Notes: generated by a model from the letters alone, not told the origin. A stretch of 64,000 bases of DNA from Haloarcula sebkhae (GCF_014647415.1 NZ_BMPD01000004.1:186001-250000), one strand, 5' to 3'; shown: positions 18,289 through 28,314, numbered from the stretch's first letter. Program-made: numbers and translations.

Positions 18289-20469
18289 ATGGCAACCGCC
18301 GACGAAATCCGCGAGCTGATGCGGACCGAGGGTGCGGCAGTCGCGGAGAACACGCAGGGGTTCAACGCCGGGCGCTACGACTCTGTCGCGGACCTGAAAG
18401 ACTACGAGGAACTCAAGCAAGCGGCCCGGAGTATCAAGGAGGACGCCATCGAGGAACTTCCAGATCTTCTCGATCAGCTGACGGAAACAGTCGAAGCGAA
18501 CGGTGGAACGGTGTACATCGCCGACGACGCCGCCGACGCGAACGACTACATCCGCAACGTCGTCGACGAGCGAGCGGCTGACCGGGTCGTCAAGAGCAAG
18601 TCGATGACCAGCGAGGAGATCGAGGTCAACGACGCGCTCGAAGCTGACGGCGTGGACGTGGTCGAGACGGACCTGGGCGAGTGGGTGTTGCAGGTCGCTG
18701 ACGAAGCCCCCTCCCACATCGTCGCCCCGGCGATCCACAAGTCACGCGAGAGTATCGCGGAGCTGTTCAACGAGCGATTCGACCCCGAGGAACCGCTGGA
18801 GACTGCCGAGGAATTGACCCGCTTCGCCCGGAAAAAGCTGGGCGAGCAGATCATCGACGCGGAAGTCGGCATTACCGGTGCGAACTTCATTACGGCTGAT
18901 ACCGGGACGATGGCGCTGGTCACTAGCGAGGGGAATGCCCGCAAGACGGTGGCCGCGACGGACACGCACGTCGCAGTCGCTGGCGTCGAGAAAGTTATCC
19001 CGACGGTTGGAGACCTCCACCCGTTCATCGAACTCATCGGTCGGTCGGGCACCGGTCAGGACATCACGTCGTACGTCTCGCTGCTGACTCCACCAGTGGA
19101 CACGCCGGTCGTCGATTTCACCGACGACGAAACGCCGCTGTCGGCGTTCGAATCCGACCGCGATTTCCACCTCGTACTCATCGACAACGGGCGACTGGAA
19201 ATGCGGGACGACGATCACCTCCGGGAGACGCTGTACTGCATCCGGTGTTCCGCCTGTTCGAACTCGTGTGCAAACTTCCAGAGCGTCGGCGGCCACGCCT
19301 TCGGCGGCGAAACGTATTCAGGTGGCATTGCAACCGGGTGGGAAGCCGGCATCGAGGGACTGGACGTGGCTGAGGAGTTCAACGACCTCTGTACTGGGTG
19401 TACGCGGTGTGTGAACGCCTGCCCGGTCGGTATCGACATCCCCTGGATCAACACCGTCGTCCGGGACCGAATCAACCGCGACAAGGACGCCCCCGGGGAG
19501 TGGCTCGTTGACGGACTCACGCCCGACGAGGAGGACGACGGTGCGCCACTGCAAAAGCGCTTCTTCGGCAACTTCGAGACCGTCGCAAAACTCGGCAGCG
19601 CCACCGCACCGGTGTCGAACTGGCTCGCCGGGACGACGCTCTCCCGCCGAGCTATGGACCAGATTCTGGGCATCGACCCGCGTCGGGACCTCCCGACATT
19701 CGAGCGGGAGACGCTCGTCGACTGGGCCGCTTCCCGCGACTCGCAGGTAGCCGAACCCGAACGCCGAGCGGTACTGTATCCGGACCTGTACACGAACCAC
19801 GTGCAGGTCGAGCGCGGCAAAGCCGCTGTGAAGGTACTCGAATCGCTGGGTGTCGACGTGGTTGTTCCACCGGCACCATCCAGCGGCCGCGCGCCGCTAT
19901 CCCAGGGGATGATCGCGACGGCGACCGACCATGCGGAACGAGTCACGGAGACGCTCGGCCCCCACATTGAAGGCGGGCGCGATGTGGTCGTTATCGAACC
20001 GAGCGACCACGCGATGTTCACGCGCGAGTACGAGCGGCTCATCGACGAGGCGGCGTTCACGGACATCGCGGAGAACAGCTACGAGGTGTTCGAATACGTG
20101 TTCGGGCTACTCGACAACGGGGCGTCCATCGATTCACTCACGACCGTCGAGGGTGCCGAAATCGCGTACCACAGCCACTGCCAGCAGCGGACGCTCGGGC
20201 TCGAAGCCCATACCGTCGCTGTCCTCGAAGACTGTGGCTACGACGTGGTCACGTCCGACGTGGAGTGTTGCGGCATGGCCGGGAGCTTCGGGTACAAGTC
20301 CGACTACTACGAACTGAGCATGGATGTCGGCGACCGGCTCCGGACACAACTGCGAGACGACGGTGTACAGGACCGCCCCGTCGTCGCCAGCGGCACTTCC
20401 TGTCTTGAACAGATCGACGCCCTGCTGGAACGACAGCCCCGTCATCCAATCGAGCTACTGGCGACGTAA
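18289..20469 (+). CDS. LutB-like LUD/4Fe-4S protein fused to LutA-like CCG domain
   Basis: 726 residues from ATG 18289; a GTG at 18283 overlapping the previous stop is an alternative. Order: LUD domain (about 50-300), two 4Fe-4S clusters (CIRCSACSNSC near 316 and CTGCTRCVNACP near 367), a linker, and a cysteine-rich C-terminal region with SHCQQRTLG and the CCG signature ECCGMAGSFGYK near 660. In Bacillus the last part is a separate protein, LutA. The fusion therefore joins the electron-transfer and CCG subunits of a lactate-oxidising complex. It would turn L-lactate into pyruvate, passing electrons to the respiratory chain. A glycolate-oxidase role (GlcF-like) is a weaker alternative. Confidence 0.87.
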   Translation: MATADEIRELMRTEGAAVAENTQGFNAGRYDSVADLKDYEELKQAARSIKEDAIEELPDLLDQLTETVEANGGTVYIADDAADANDYIRNVVDERAADRVVKSKSMTSEEIEVNDALEADGVDVVETDLGEWVLQVADEAPSHIVAPAIHKSRESIAELFNERFDPEEPLETAEELTRFARKKLGEQIIDAEVGITGANFITADTGTMALVTSEGNARKTVAATDTHVAVAGVEKVIPTVGDLHPFIELIGRSGTGQDITSYVSLLTPPVDTPVVDFTDDETPLSAFESDRDFHLVLIDNGRLEMRDDDHLRETLYCIRCSACSNSCANFQSVGGHAFGGETYSGGIATGWEAGIEGLDVAEEFNDLCTGCTRCVNACPVGIDIPWINTVVRDRINRDKDAPGEWLVDGLTPDEEDDGAPLQKRFFGNFETVAKLGSATAPVSNWLAGTTLSRRAMDQILGIDPRRDLPTFERETLVDWAASRDSQVAEPERRAVLYPDLYTNHVQVERGKAAVKVLESLGVDVVVPPAPSSGRAPLSQGMIATATDHAERVTETLGPHIEGGRDVVVIEPSDHAMFTREYERLIDEAAFTDIAENSYEVFEYVFGLLDNGASIDSLTTVEGAEIAYHSHCQQRTLGLEAHTVAVLEDCGYDVVTSDVECCGMAGSFGYKSDYYELSMDVGDRLRTQLRDDGVQDRPVVASGTSCLEQIDALLERQPRHPIELLAT

Positions 20470-20674
20470 CGACCGCTTCGGCCTGCGATTTGCGTGCGCT
20501 CGGTCACCACGATACCTAACGCATGTACGCCCGTTATTTATCGGTCTTTATATGCTTCCGTGTGTCGGGTGTGTGTCGCTTAGACTTCGCGGTCTGAAAC
20601 ACCGCGTGAGTGTCGCGACGACGCACTATGGCTTGTCAGGTCCGCGCTCTGCAGTATAGCTCCGGTATTGACAG

Positions 20675-22018
20675 CTACTCGCGGAGCGTCGGTGCGACGA
20701 GCTGTCCGTTATCAAACTCGATCGGCGACGGCTCTTCGACCACACGGAGGTCGTCGCGTTCGCGTGCGGCCTCGACCAGCGCCGGCGACGCGTAGAGTTG
20801 GTGGAGATGCATCGTGTCGGCTGCACGGAGCATGCGAACAGTGTCGGTATCGACGACCCCTATGGTCGACAGCGCGGCGACGATGCCGGCACGGTCGGTT
20901 TCGACCACTGGCGGCAGTTTCACTCCGCGAATCGTGCTCGCGGTGAGCGCATTGATAAGCGACGTTTGCGCGTCAAGTTCTGCGACGACATCTTTGTGGA
21001 CGACATCCGCAGAGCCGACGCCCATCGCGTTTCCGTGGGTCTTCTCCGTCAGCCCGCGTGTGAAGATGCGCTTGATGGCCGGCGTCTCGGGAGCCAGCTC
21101 GTTTATCGAGAATGGTCGGCGACCGATAACGTTGGTATCGAGTCCCTGACCGCTTATCTCCTTGCCCTGACGGTCGAATATCACGAGATCGTCGAACGGG
21201 AGCTTGGGCATCAGTTCGTAGGCGGTCTCTAACAGCTCCTCTTCACGATCAAGGAAGCCACTCGGCGGTACGCCCTCTATCAGCGTCGTTTCATCGTGTT
21301 GGTCCTCGACGATTGCGACGCCGCCGACGATGGGCAATTCGTCGAGCAACTGGCCAGTGATCTCTGGAATCATCCGTCGGAACGACCAGTCGACGGCCCA
21401 CTTGTGGGCGATCTGTGCGCCGCGTTGCTTGCCCATGCCGATGACGAGCATCTTCGAGAGCCCGCTTTCGACGGGTCCGTCGAAGTCTGTGTGTGGCTTG
21501 ACGCGGTTGATGGGGATGATTGCATCTGCCGCCACAGCGGTGTCGTCGGCGACGACCGGCACGTCCCGGTCGGGTGTTCGTCCGACCTCGACCACGTCCA
21601 TCGTCGACCGGATTTCGCAGCCGATTGCCGGCTCAGTCACGCCCAGTTCGTTCAGCATCGTTCGCTGGCCCTCGCCGGTAGCGCCACCGTGGCTTCCCAT
21701 CGCCGGGAAGACGAACGGCTCGTAGCCGGCGTCAGACACTGCTTCCACGACGCCGGCGACGATAGTGGGCAAGTTGGCGATACCGCGACTTCCGACTCCG
21801 AGCGCGACCTCGCCGCCCGCAGGCACGTCGGCAAATGACAGTGATTCGACCGCACGGGCTGCGTGTGTTGCGACGGCATCGGGTGCAATCGGGTCCGTCT
21901 CCCAGTTCTGTTCGATGACGCCGAGTTCTGGGAGTGGAGGGTCGCCACAGGCATTGATGATTGTCTCTTCTGGGACAGAAAGGGCGTCCGCGGCGATCTG
22001 TTGATCGGATGCGTTCAT
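20675..22018 (-). CDS. LarA-family (nickel pincer) racemase/epimerase-like protein
   Basis: 447 residues from ATG 22018 (an ATG three codons upstream is also possible). The N-terminal half shows VALGVGSRGIANLPTIV, PAMGSHGGATGEGQ and NRVKPHTDFDG, features of the divergent DUF2088/LarA-like family. LarA itself racemises lactate with a nickel-pincer nucleotide; relatives epimerise other 2-hydroxy acids. The gene follows glycerate 2-kinase on the same strand with a 127-nt gap and converges on the lactate-oxidation genes, so a hydroxy acid such as lactate or glycerate is the likely substrate. No larB, larC or larE cofactor genes are visible in the window. Family likely, substrate open. Confidence 0.75.
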   Translation of the reverse strand: MNASDQQIAADALSVPEETIINACGDPPLPELGVIEQNWETDPIAPDAVATHAARAVESLSFADVPAGGEVALGVGSRGIANLPTIVAGVVEAVSDAGYEPFVFPAMGSHGGATGEGQRTMLNELGVTEPAIGCEIRSTMDVVEVGRTPDRDVPVVADDTAVAADAIIPINRVKPHTDFDGPVESGLSKMLVIGMGKQRGAQIAHKWAVDWSFRRMIPEITGQLLDELPIVGGVAIVEDQHDETTLIEGVPPSGFLDREEELLETAYELMPKLPFDDLVIFDRQGKEISGQGLDTNVIGRRPFSINELAPETPAIKRIFTRGLTEKTHGNAMGVGSADVVHKDVVAELDAQTSLINALTASTIRGVKLPPVVETDRAGIVAALSTIGVVDTDTVRMLRAADTMHLHQLYASPALVEAARERDDLRVVEEPSPIEFDNGQLVAPTLRE

Positions 22019-22145
22019 GCGCGACATATCAGCCTGTCCGTTGATAAACGTGATCCACGGATCGAACGGTGGCTGCCACCTCGATCGTGATTCGGCAGTC
22101 CGATAGTACCACCCGAGAATAGCCACCGTGTATCGGTAGCCGGGA

Positions 22146-23480
22146 TTACTCGTTTGGGTCTGGAATAACGAGTATGACCAGGTCGTTGACGTTCGTTCCG
22201 GTCGGTCCGGTTTCGACTGTCGCCCCGATTTCAGAGAGGTACGAGCCGGCATCGTTTGCAAGCAGCGCATCGCGGGCTTGTTTGCGGTCATCGATGATGC
22301 TCGCATCAGCGATAGCCCCAGCTGCGTCGGAGCTCCCGTCTTCCCCGTCAGTGTCGACGGCAGCGATGACTGCGTCGCCGTCGTGGGCCAGTGCGCCGGA
22401 GAGAACAAATTCCTGATTTGGGCCGCCCTGGCCGCCATCCTCGGTTACGGTGACGGTCGACTCGCCACCGGCAAGGAGCACGGCTGGCGGTTCGACTGGC
22501 GTTCCCGTCGCTCTAGCCTCCTCGGCGATAGCGACGAGTGGTTTCGCTACCTCGCGGGCTTCGCCGCGCAGCCGAGACGTGAGTACGAGCGCTTCGTAGC
22601 CGGCCTCCCGTGCGACAGCAGCGGCGGCGTCAAGCGCGGTTGCGTTGTCCCCGATGAGGTGGTTCGTAACACGGTCAAAGACCGAATCATCGGGAAACGG
22701 TGTCTCCGATAGTCGATCATCTTGCCCCGCTTCGAGATGGTCGTGAACGGCTGGCGGCGGCGTAAGGTCGTATCGTTCGAACACATCAAGCGCGTCTCCG
22801 TACGTGGTTTCGTCCGGCACTGACGGACCGCTACCGATGGTTGAGAGGTCGTTTCCCACAACGTCGCTGATCAGTACTCCGGCGACGGTGGCAGGAGTCG
22901 CGCGCCGTGCTATCTGCCCACCTTTCAGGTCTGAGAGGTGCTTCCGGACCGCGTTGATCTCCGCTATCGGGACGCCGCCGCTGAGAAGTCTGTCGGTCGT
23001 TGTCTGGAGGTCGTCCAGTGTCAGGTCCCCGGCCGGAGCCGATAGCAGCGCACTGGCTCCACCAGTCAAAACCAACAGGACGAGCGTGTCCTCATCGGTT
23101 TCGTCAACTTTTTTTAACATTTCAGTCGTCGCCGCAACGTTACGGTCCGACGGTAATGGGTGGTCCCCGACAGAACTCCGGACGGTTTCGGTGTCGATAG
23201 CCTGCGAAACAACCACGTGGCCGCCGCTGAGGGTGTCTCCGAGAATGGATTCGAGCGCCCGTGTCACACCACCCGCGGCTTTCCCGCCGCCGACGACGGC
23301 GACCTCGTTGTACTCGTCAAGATCATAGGTCGTCCCGCCGACTGTCAGTGTCTGGCTATCGCGGCCGACGGCCGATTTAGTGGCGGCCGCAGGCGCGGCT
23401 GCATCCACGGCGGCTTCGATACAATCGAGTGCGATCTCGTGTGCATCGCTGGCAGCCAGTGCGGCCCGGTTGCAAATCAT
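22146..23480 (-). CDS. Glycerate 2-kinase, GckA/MOFRL family
   Basis: 444 residues, the family's usual length. The N-terminal half has VAVVGGGKAAGGVTRALE, and VLTGGASALLSAPAGDLTLDD near residue 130 is the substrate loop. The C-terminal MOFRL domain reads LLAGGESTVTV, GPNQEFVLSGAL, DTDGEDGSSDAAGA and ends TGTNVNDLVILVI. Family members phosphorylate D-glycerate to 2-phosphoglycerate, entering lower glycolysis. Probably cotranscribed with the LarA-like gene that follows, which makes a hydroxy-acid isomerisation feeding the kinase conceivable. Confidence 0.9.
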   Translation of the reverse strand: MICNRAALAASDAHEIALDCIEAAVDAAAPAAATKSAVGRDSQTLTVGGTTYDLDEYNEVAVVGGGKAAGGVTRALESILGDTLSGGHVVVSQAIDTETVRSSVGDHPLPSDRNVAATTEMLKKVDETDEDTLVLLVLTGGASALLSAPAGDLTLDDLQTTTDRLLSGGVPIAEINAVRKHLSDLKGGQIARRATPATVAGVLISDVVGNDLSTIGSGPSVPDETTYGDALDVFERYDLTPPPAVHDHLEAGQDDRLSETPFPDDSVFDRVTNHLIGDNATALDAAAAVAREAGYEALVLTSRLRGEAREVAKPLVAIAEEARATGTPVEPPAVLLAGGESTVTVTEDGGQGGPNQEFVLSGALAHDGDAVIAAVDTDGEDGSSDAAGAIADASIIDDRKQARDALLANDAGSYLSEIGATVETGPTGTNVNDLVILVIPDPNE

Positions 23481-24064
23481 ACGACCGCTTCCATGGGGAT
23501 GAATAAAAGTCTGGCTCAGACGCGAGTTCCACTGTTTCCCGCACCTCTTCTGCTGCCATCGAGCCTTCTATCTCGGGTAATCGAACGCGAGGCTGCGGAT
23601 AACAGTGTTCGATACCCCGGATATGCTGATATCGTTCGAATATGGATGTGTATATAAGCGGCTAGTAGTCTCTAGCCAGTACTTGAATCTATGTTTTAAA
23701 GATAGACAAACATATGTGGGGATAGCCACTCTACAGTGAGGATTATTGTGACTCGAAATCTGTGGAACGCAGTCTCTCGGCCGAGTTTCGCTCCGAAACA
23801 GGCCAATATCCGGCTAATCGATCGGATCTCTCGGACAACAGTGAGTGTGTCCCGTGGATCGAAGGACCGGTTTGGATATGCGAGCGTGTTAGGGCTCGTC
23901 TTATATGTGGCTAGCTGGATGCTATTCCATCGCTGGTACCACTTCTCCTCGGAAAGATCTCGTAAGCGAACTCCTACCGAGGGATTGCACTCGGGAACGG
24001 TCGGGGCGCGCCTGGGTTTCTCGCGACGCTCTTGCGAGACAGGTGCAACCGAAAAAAAAGCGAC
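23481..24064. other. Intergenic stretch, no gene recognised
   Basis: About 580 nt upstream of glycerate kinase and downstream of the epimerase gene. It holds the kinase promoter near 23490-23520. One plus-strand frame around 23870-23960 contains a short hydrophobic run (SVLGLVLYVASWMLF) that could be a decayed membrane-protein fragment, but it has no family match I recognise. Composition is AT-rich and unlike the flanking genes. Confidence 0.4.
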
Positions 24065-24994
24065 TCACGTCCGTTCGGCGTCGAGCGTCGCTTCCAGACC
24101 TTCGCGGAGGCAGAGCGTCGGTTCGTACCCGAGCAGTTCGCCTGCGTCACCGAGGTCCGCTTCGCTCTGTTGGATATCGTTCGCGCGACCGGGGACGTGC
24201 TCGATCGCGATGTCCGAACCGACGACATCTCGGACCGTTTCGGCGAGTTCGTTTATCGTGACGCTCCGTCCGGTTCCGACGTTGAACGGTCGGCCGACGG
24301 CGTCCGTCGTAGCTGCGAGCAGATTCGCACGTACGACATCGTCGACGTGGACGAAGTCCCTCGTCTGTGTCCCGTCGCCCTCGACTGTGAGCGGCTCGCC
24401 GGCCTGAGCCTGACGGACGAACGTGCCAATGACGCCGGCGTACTCCCTGTCGAGACCGCGCGGACCGTAGACGTTGAAGTACCGTAGCGGCACCGTCGGC
24501 AGACCGTATTGCTCGGTGTAAAACCGTACGTACTGCTCCCCCAGATGTTTCTCGAAGCCGTAGGGGCTGTTTGGTTCAGTCGGCGCGTCTTCTCCGATGG
24601 GCACGTCGTCGGGGGTACCGTACACGGCTGCGCTGGACGCGAACACCACCCGCGTGTCCTGCCGTCGAGCGCAGTCGAACACGTCGACGGTCGCCGTACC
24701 GTTCAGTTCGTGGCAGTCGACCGGCTGCTCGATTGACTCTGGGACGCTGACCATCGCCGCCTCGTGGAACACGATGTCGATGCCCTCCATCGCCGTATCA
24801 AGCGTCGCCCTGTCCCGAACGTCGCCCTTGATGACGGTCACGTCGTTGGGGAGGTTCGCCCGCCGCCCCGTCGAGAAGTCGTCGAGAACTCGCACATGGT
24901 TGTCCGCAGCCAGTGCCGACGCGAGATGGCTCCCGATGAATCCACCGCCTCCGGTGACCAGCACCCGGCGGCCGCTGACAGTTTCCGTAGACAT
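24065..24994 (-). CDS. NAD-dependent nucleotide-sugar epimerase/dehydratase (UDP-glucose 4-epimerase type)
   Basis: 309 residues from ATG 24994. Extended SDR fold: TGGGGFIGSH cofactor loop at residues 14-23, SSAAVYG with the catalytic Ser near 123, and YGFEK (YxxxK) near 147. RYFNVYGPRG and the DFVHVDDVV segment are typical of GalE-like epimerases. It converts one UDP- or dTDP-sugar to its 4-epimer, or dehydrates it, in the cytoplasm. It opens the surface-glycan locus, divergent from the GT2 gene, so it probably supplies a sugar donor for that glycan. Confidence 0.87.
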   Translation of the reverse strand: MSTETVSGRRVLVTGGGGFIGSHLASALAADNHVRVLDDFSTGRRANLPNDVTVIKGDVRDRATLDTAMEGIDIVFHEAAMVSVPESIEQPVDCHELNGTATVDVFDCARRQDTRVVFASSAAVYGTPDDVPIGEDAPTEPNSPYGFEKHLGEQYVRFYTEQYGLPTVPLRYFNVYGPRGLDREYAGVIGTFVRQAQAGEPLTVEGDGTQTRDFVHVDDVVRANLLAATTDAVGRPFNVGTGRSVTINELAETVRDVVGSDIAIEHVPGRANDIQQSEADLGDAGELLGYEPTLCLREGLEATLDAERT

Positions 24995-25344
24995 ATCGTT
25001 CGGAGACGTGGTTTTCATAGTTTAAGTTATTCGTACGCATACGGCCGTCGTCCAGGACGGTGAAACGTGTCCCAGGGGCTGTTTACCAGTCTGAGTCGTG
25101 TTGTGGCTACTTCGGGGATACACCAGCCTGCTCCGAGCGGTAGTAATCTTTGTTACCTGCTCACTGTGGATGGCGTAGAATAGCGCTGCCTTCGGAAAGC
25201 TGGGAATAACAATATGTCAACTCGTACACAGCGGAGCACAACGGAGTCCACTACCCGACACAATGATGCCAACACGCGTACCGGAGCTCGTGGACGACCA
25301 CACCGAGCGCCCGCCATCGAGAGCGGTTCGGGAGTGGGGCTGAA
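24995..25344. other. Divergent intergenic region at the start of the glycan locus
   Basis: 350 nt between epimerase and GT2 starts. It should hold both promoters; an ATAGTTTAAGTTATTC stretch at 25017-25032 is AT-rich near the epimerase start. Nothing else recognised. Confidence 0.35.
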
Positions 25345-26664
25345 ATGTCTGACAGAGTCCAGCAATCGCCCACGAACGACGGTATCCGCGAGGTTTCGAA
25401 GAACTTGCCCGCAGTGGGACTGGTCGCGACCGATTCAAACGCCGAGTGGATAGCGGCCGAAATCCTCCGCATACACTCGCGTGCACACCAGGCAATCGTT
25501 ACGGCGGCCGTCGATGCTGACCCGCAGGCGCTCGCTTTCGCCCGCTGGCTCGATGCAGAGGTAGTCGACCCGTCTGGTAGCCAGCCCAAAAGCGATGCTC
25601 TCCGCGAGCGACTGCGGCGGTACGCTAAGCAGGCGGGATATCCGGGTCTCGTGTACCACGGCGGGGGTAAAGGGTCGGTCAATCTCCCGGCGAGCCGCGA
25701 GGCGCTGAACAGTACCGAGAAGTTCACTATCGACGCCCGCGTCGAACCGGTCACTGACCCGGAGCCGACCGTCATGGTCGGAATCCCGGCGTACAACGAA
25801 GCGGGAACGATCGGAAGCGTGGTTGAGTCGGCCAGAGAGTTCGCCGATACCGTCCTGGTAGTTGATGACGGGAGCACTGACGAAACCGTTGAGGCCGCGC
25901 AGACGGCCGGTGCGACGGTGTACGAACACGAGCACAACGTTGGGTACGGCGGGGCGCTCAAGAGCATCTTCGAGCAGGCCGACCGGAGCGACACCGACTA
26001 TCTGGTTGTCCTTGATGCCGACGGCCAACACGACCCGAGCGACATCCCGGAATTGATCGAACGACAGCGGGAATCGGACGCGGAGATCGTCATCGGGAAC
26101 CGGTTCGATGAATCCGCCGAGACCGAGATGCCGCTGTACCGGCGATTCGGGCTGTTTACGGTCAATTTCATGACCAACCTCAGCCTCGGAATCTTCACGC
26201 CGACCAATCGGATACGTGATACACAGAGCGGCTTCCGGGCGTACAGCCAGGCGGCTATAAGCTCGCTGGCTTCGGACAGCTCAATCGGCGATCGGATGGG
26301 CGCGAGCACGAACATCCTGTATCACGCCCACTCGAACGGTTATCAGATCGCGGAGGTGCCGACAACGATAGATTACGACGTGGAGGCGTCCAACAACCTC
26401 GGTCCGGTCGAACACGGACTCACGCTCGTCGGGAACATTATCCGGACAGTTGAGCGGGAACACCCGATTATGTTGCTCGGCGTCCCCGGCGTCTGCTTCG
26501 TTCTCGTCGGGTTCGTGTTCACGTACCTTACCATGTTCAACTATCTCCAGAGTGGGACCTTCCCGCTTGGGCACGCGCTGGCGAGCACTACCTTCACCAT
26601 CACTGGTATCCTCGCCTCCTTCACTGGAATCATTCTCCACTCTCTAGAACTGTACCGCCAGTAG
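25345..26664 (+). CDS. GT2 glycosyltransferase with N-terminal extension and two C-terminal membrane spans
   Basis: 439 residues. The GT2 catalytic domain begins near residue 146 (VMVGIPAYNEAGTIGSV) with VVDDGSTDET, the DXD-like LDADGQHDPSD near 229 and DTQSGFRAY near 291, a pattern of dolichyl-phosphate glucose/mannose synthases. Two hydrophobic helices (about 372-396 and 410-435) anchor it. It likely transfers a sugar from a nucleotide donor to dolichol phosphate on the cytoplasmic face. Unusual is the 145-residue N-terminal part (AVGLVATDSNAEWIAAEILR...), which looks like an additional alpha/beta domain not needed for GT2 catalysis. Confidence 0.87.
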   Translation: MSDRVQQSPTNDGIREVSKNLPAVGLVATDSNAEWIAAEILRIHSRAHQAIVTAAVDADPQALAFARWLDAEVVDPSGSQPKSDALRERLRRYAKQAGYPGLVYHGGGKGSVNLPASREALNSTEKFTIDARVEPVTDPEPTVMVGIPAYNEAGTIGSVVESAREFADTVLVVDDGSTDETVEAAQTAGATVYEHEHNVGYGGALKSIFEQADRSDTDYLVVLDADGQHDPSDIPELIERQRESDAEIVIGNRFDESAETEMPLYRRFGLFTVNFMTNLSLGIFTPTNRIRDTQSGFRAYSQAAISSLASDSSIGDRMGASTNILYHAHSNGYQIAEVPTTIDYDVEASNNLGPVEHGLTLVGNIIRTVEREHPIMLLGVPGVCFVLVGFVFTYLTMFNYLQSGTFPLGHALASTTFTITGILASFTGIILHSLELYRQ

Positions 26665-26866
26665 TCGGTGACGCGAGGGCAGGCCAGCTATTACCCTTTG
26701 CCTCACTGTCCGTCAGGCAGGGTTTACCGGACCCCTGTGGTCGCTGACTGCACACAACTTCTGCATAACAAAGAGTACCGTATATCATTCGTAGGCCAAT
26801 GGGACACGAACCCAAACCCGACTGTCTGGAACGAGGGCAGCGCGGTGAATCACTCGGGGAACCACA

Positions 26867-26871
26867 GGAGG
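26867..26871 (+). promoter_or_regulatory. Ribosome binding site GGAGG deciding the GTG start of wecC
   Basis: A perfect GGAGG lies ten bases before the GTG at 26882. This supports GTG as initiator, since no in-frame ATG precedes the conserved HGLGYIG cofactor motif. Strong Shine-Dalgarno sites are uncommon in this window. Confidence 0.6.
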
Positions 26872-26881
26872 CCTCGGAAAC

Positions 26882-28162
26882 GTGACTGTCTGCGTCCACG
26901 GCCTCGGATACATCGGGCTCGCGACGGCGGCACATTTCGCGAACAACGGCACCGAGGTCATCGGTTTCGATGTCGATGAAGACGTGCTTGAGCGTCTCAG
27001 CGAGGGCGAACCGGCAGTCAGTGAACCGGACTTCGAAACGTACGTGCAGGACGCACTTGAGGGGAACTTGGCACTGAGTCGCCAGCCGCAACCGGCCGAT
27101 GTACACCTAATCTGTGTGCCGACGCCGTACGACGAGATGAACGGCGAAGCGGACCTCTCCTACGTGAAAGACGCCGGGCGGAATGTGGCGGGCGTGCTTA
27201 GGCCAGGCGACACCGTGGTTCTTGAATCGACAGTCCCGCCAGGAACGACTACCGGCGTCCTTGCTCCGATTCTCTCTCGAGGAGGGCTCGATGTCGGAGA
27301 CGACGTGGAGTTAGGATACACACCGGAAACGGTGATGCCTGGGAATACGCTCAGCGAACTCCGGACGAACGACCGAATCGTTGGCGGCGTCGACGAGGCG
27401 TCTGTCAGTGCCATCGAGACCCTCTACGAGCCGCTTACCAGCGGGGAGATCCACGTCGCCGCTGACCCGACGACCGCCGAATTCGTGAAACTCGCACAGA
27501 ACGCGAAGCGGAACGTCAGCATCGCGTACGCGAACACGCTTGCACTACTGGCCGAGAACTACGGCGTCGATGTACGGTCAGCTATCGATCTCGCGACCAA
27601 CCATCCACGGGTCGATATTCTGGACCCGGGACCCGGCGTCGGCGGACACTGTCTCCCCGTCGATCCGCACTTCCTGAGCGACGGGACAGGTGCGACAGAA
27701 CTACTCGACGTGGCAAGCCAGGTCAACGACCGCATGCCGGAACACCTCGTCAGGATGCTTGAGGACGCCATCAGCACACTACATGGCAAGACCGTGGCCG
27801 TCCTCGGAATTACGTACAAGGGGAACGTCAGCGACACCCGGAACAGCCCCGGTCTGAAAATCGCTAACCTGCTTGGAGACGTCACGACAGAGGAGCGCAC
27901 GGCCATGGACGGCGGGTGGGGCGAGAGTTCGGTTACTATCCATGACCCACGAGCAACGGATTCGAGGCTGCAACTCGTTTCGCTCGAAGCGGCAGTCGAC
28001 GGCGCTCATGCGGTGATATTCGGAGCGGCACACGATGAATTCGCCGACCTTGACCCGGAGGCTATCGGTTCGAAGATGTCTGGACAGACCGTGGTTGACC
28101 CGGTCGACGTTATCGACGCGAAACGGTGGGCCGACTACGGATTCGATGTCCAAACAATCTGA
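26882..28162 (+). CDS. wecC: UDP-N-acetyl-D-mannosamine dehydrogenase (WecC type)
   Basis: 426 residues from a GTG with a good ribosome site. Three-part UDP-glucose/GDP-mannose dehydrogenase fold: N-terminal NAD motif GLGYIGLATAAHFA, the central helix with EFVKLAQNAKRNVSIAYAN, and the catalytic-Cys segment GPGVGGHCLPVDP near residue 252. The GHC(I/L)PVDP form is typical of WecC rather than UDP-glucose dehydrogenase. It oxidises UDP-ManNAc twice to UDP-ManNAcA with NAD. The next gene encodes the epimerase that makes UDP-ManNAc, so the two supply an aminouronic acid for the glycan. Confidence 0.9.
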   Translation: MTVCVHGLGYIGLATAAHFANNGTEVIGFDVDEDVLERLSEGEPAVSEPDFETYVQDALEGNLALSRQPQPADVHLICVPTPYDEMNGEADLSYVKDAGRNVAGVLRPGDTVVLESTVPPGTTTGVLAPILSRGGLDVGDDVELGYTPETVMPGNTLSELRTNDRIVGGVDEASVSAIETLYEPLTSGEIHVAADPTTAEFVKLAQNAKRNVSIAYANTLALLAENYGVDVRSAIDLATNHPRVDILDPGPGVGGHCLPVDPHFLSDGTGATELLDVASQVNDRMPEHLVRMLEDAISTLHGKTVAVLGITYKGNVSDTRNSPGLKIANLLGDVTTEERTAMDGGWGESSVTIHDPRATDSRLQLVSLEAAVDGAHAVIFGAAHDEFADLDPEAIGSKMSGQTVVDPVDVIDAKRWADYGFDVQTI

Positions 28163-28314
28163 GCCGGGCACGTCTCCGACAGGCAATACAATGACGCGCG
28201 AAACCGGCGGTGTAGGAAGTTTATAACAATTCTGTTGGTCGCTTACGGAACCGGTATGGAATCGATTGGATGCGACCGGTATCGGCTGCTCGATTTGCGA
28301 AACCGGGGACTACA

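Noticed and set aside
23736-23960. Plus-strand frame with a hydrophobic run before the epimerase gene
   Set aside because: No ribosome site or family similarity, and the frame runs on into antisense of the epimerase gene.
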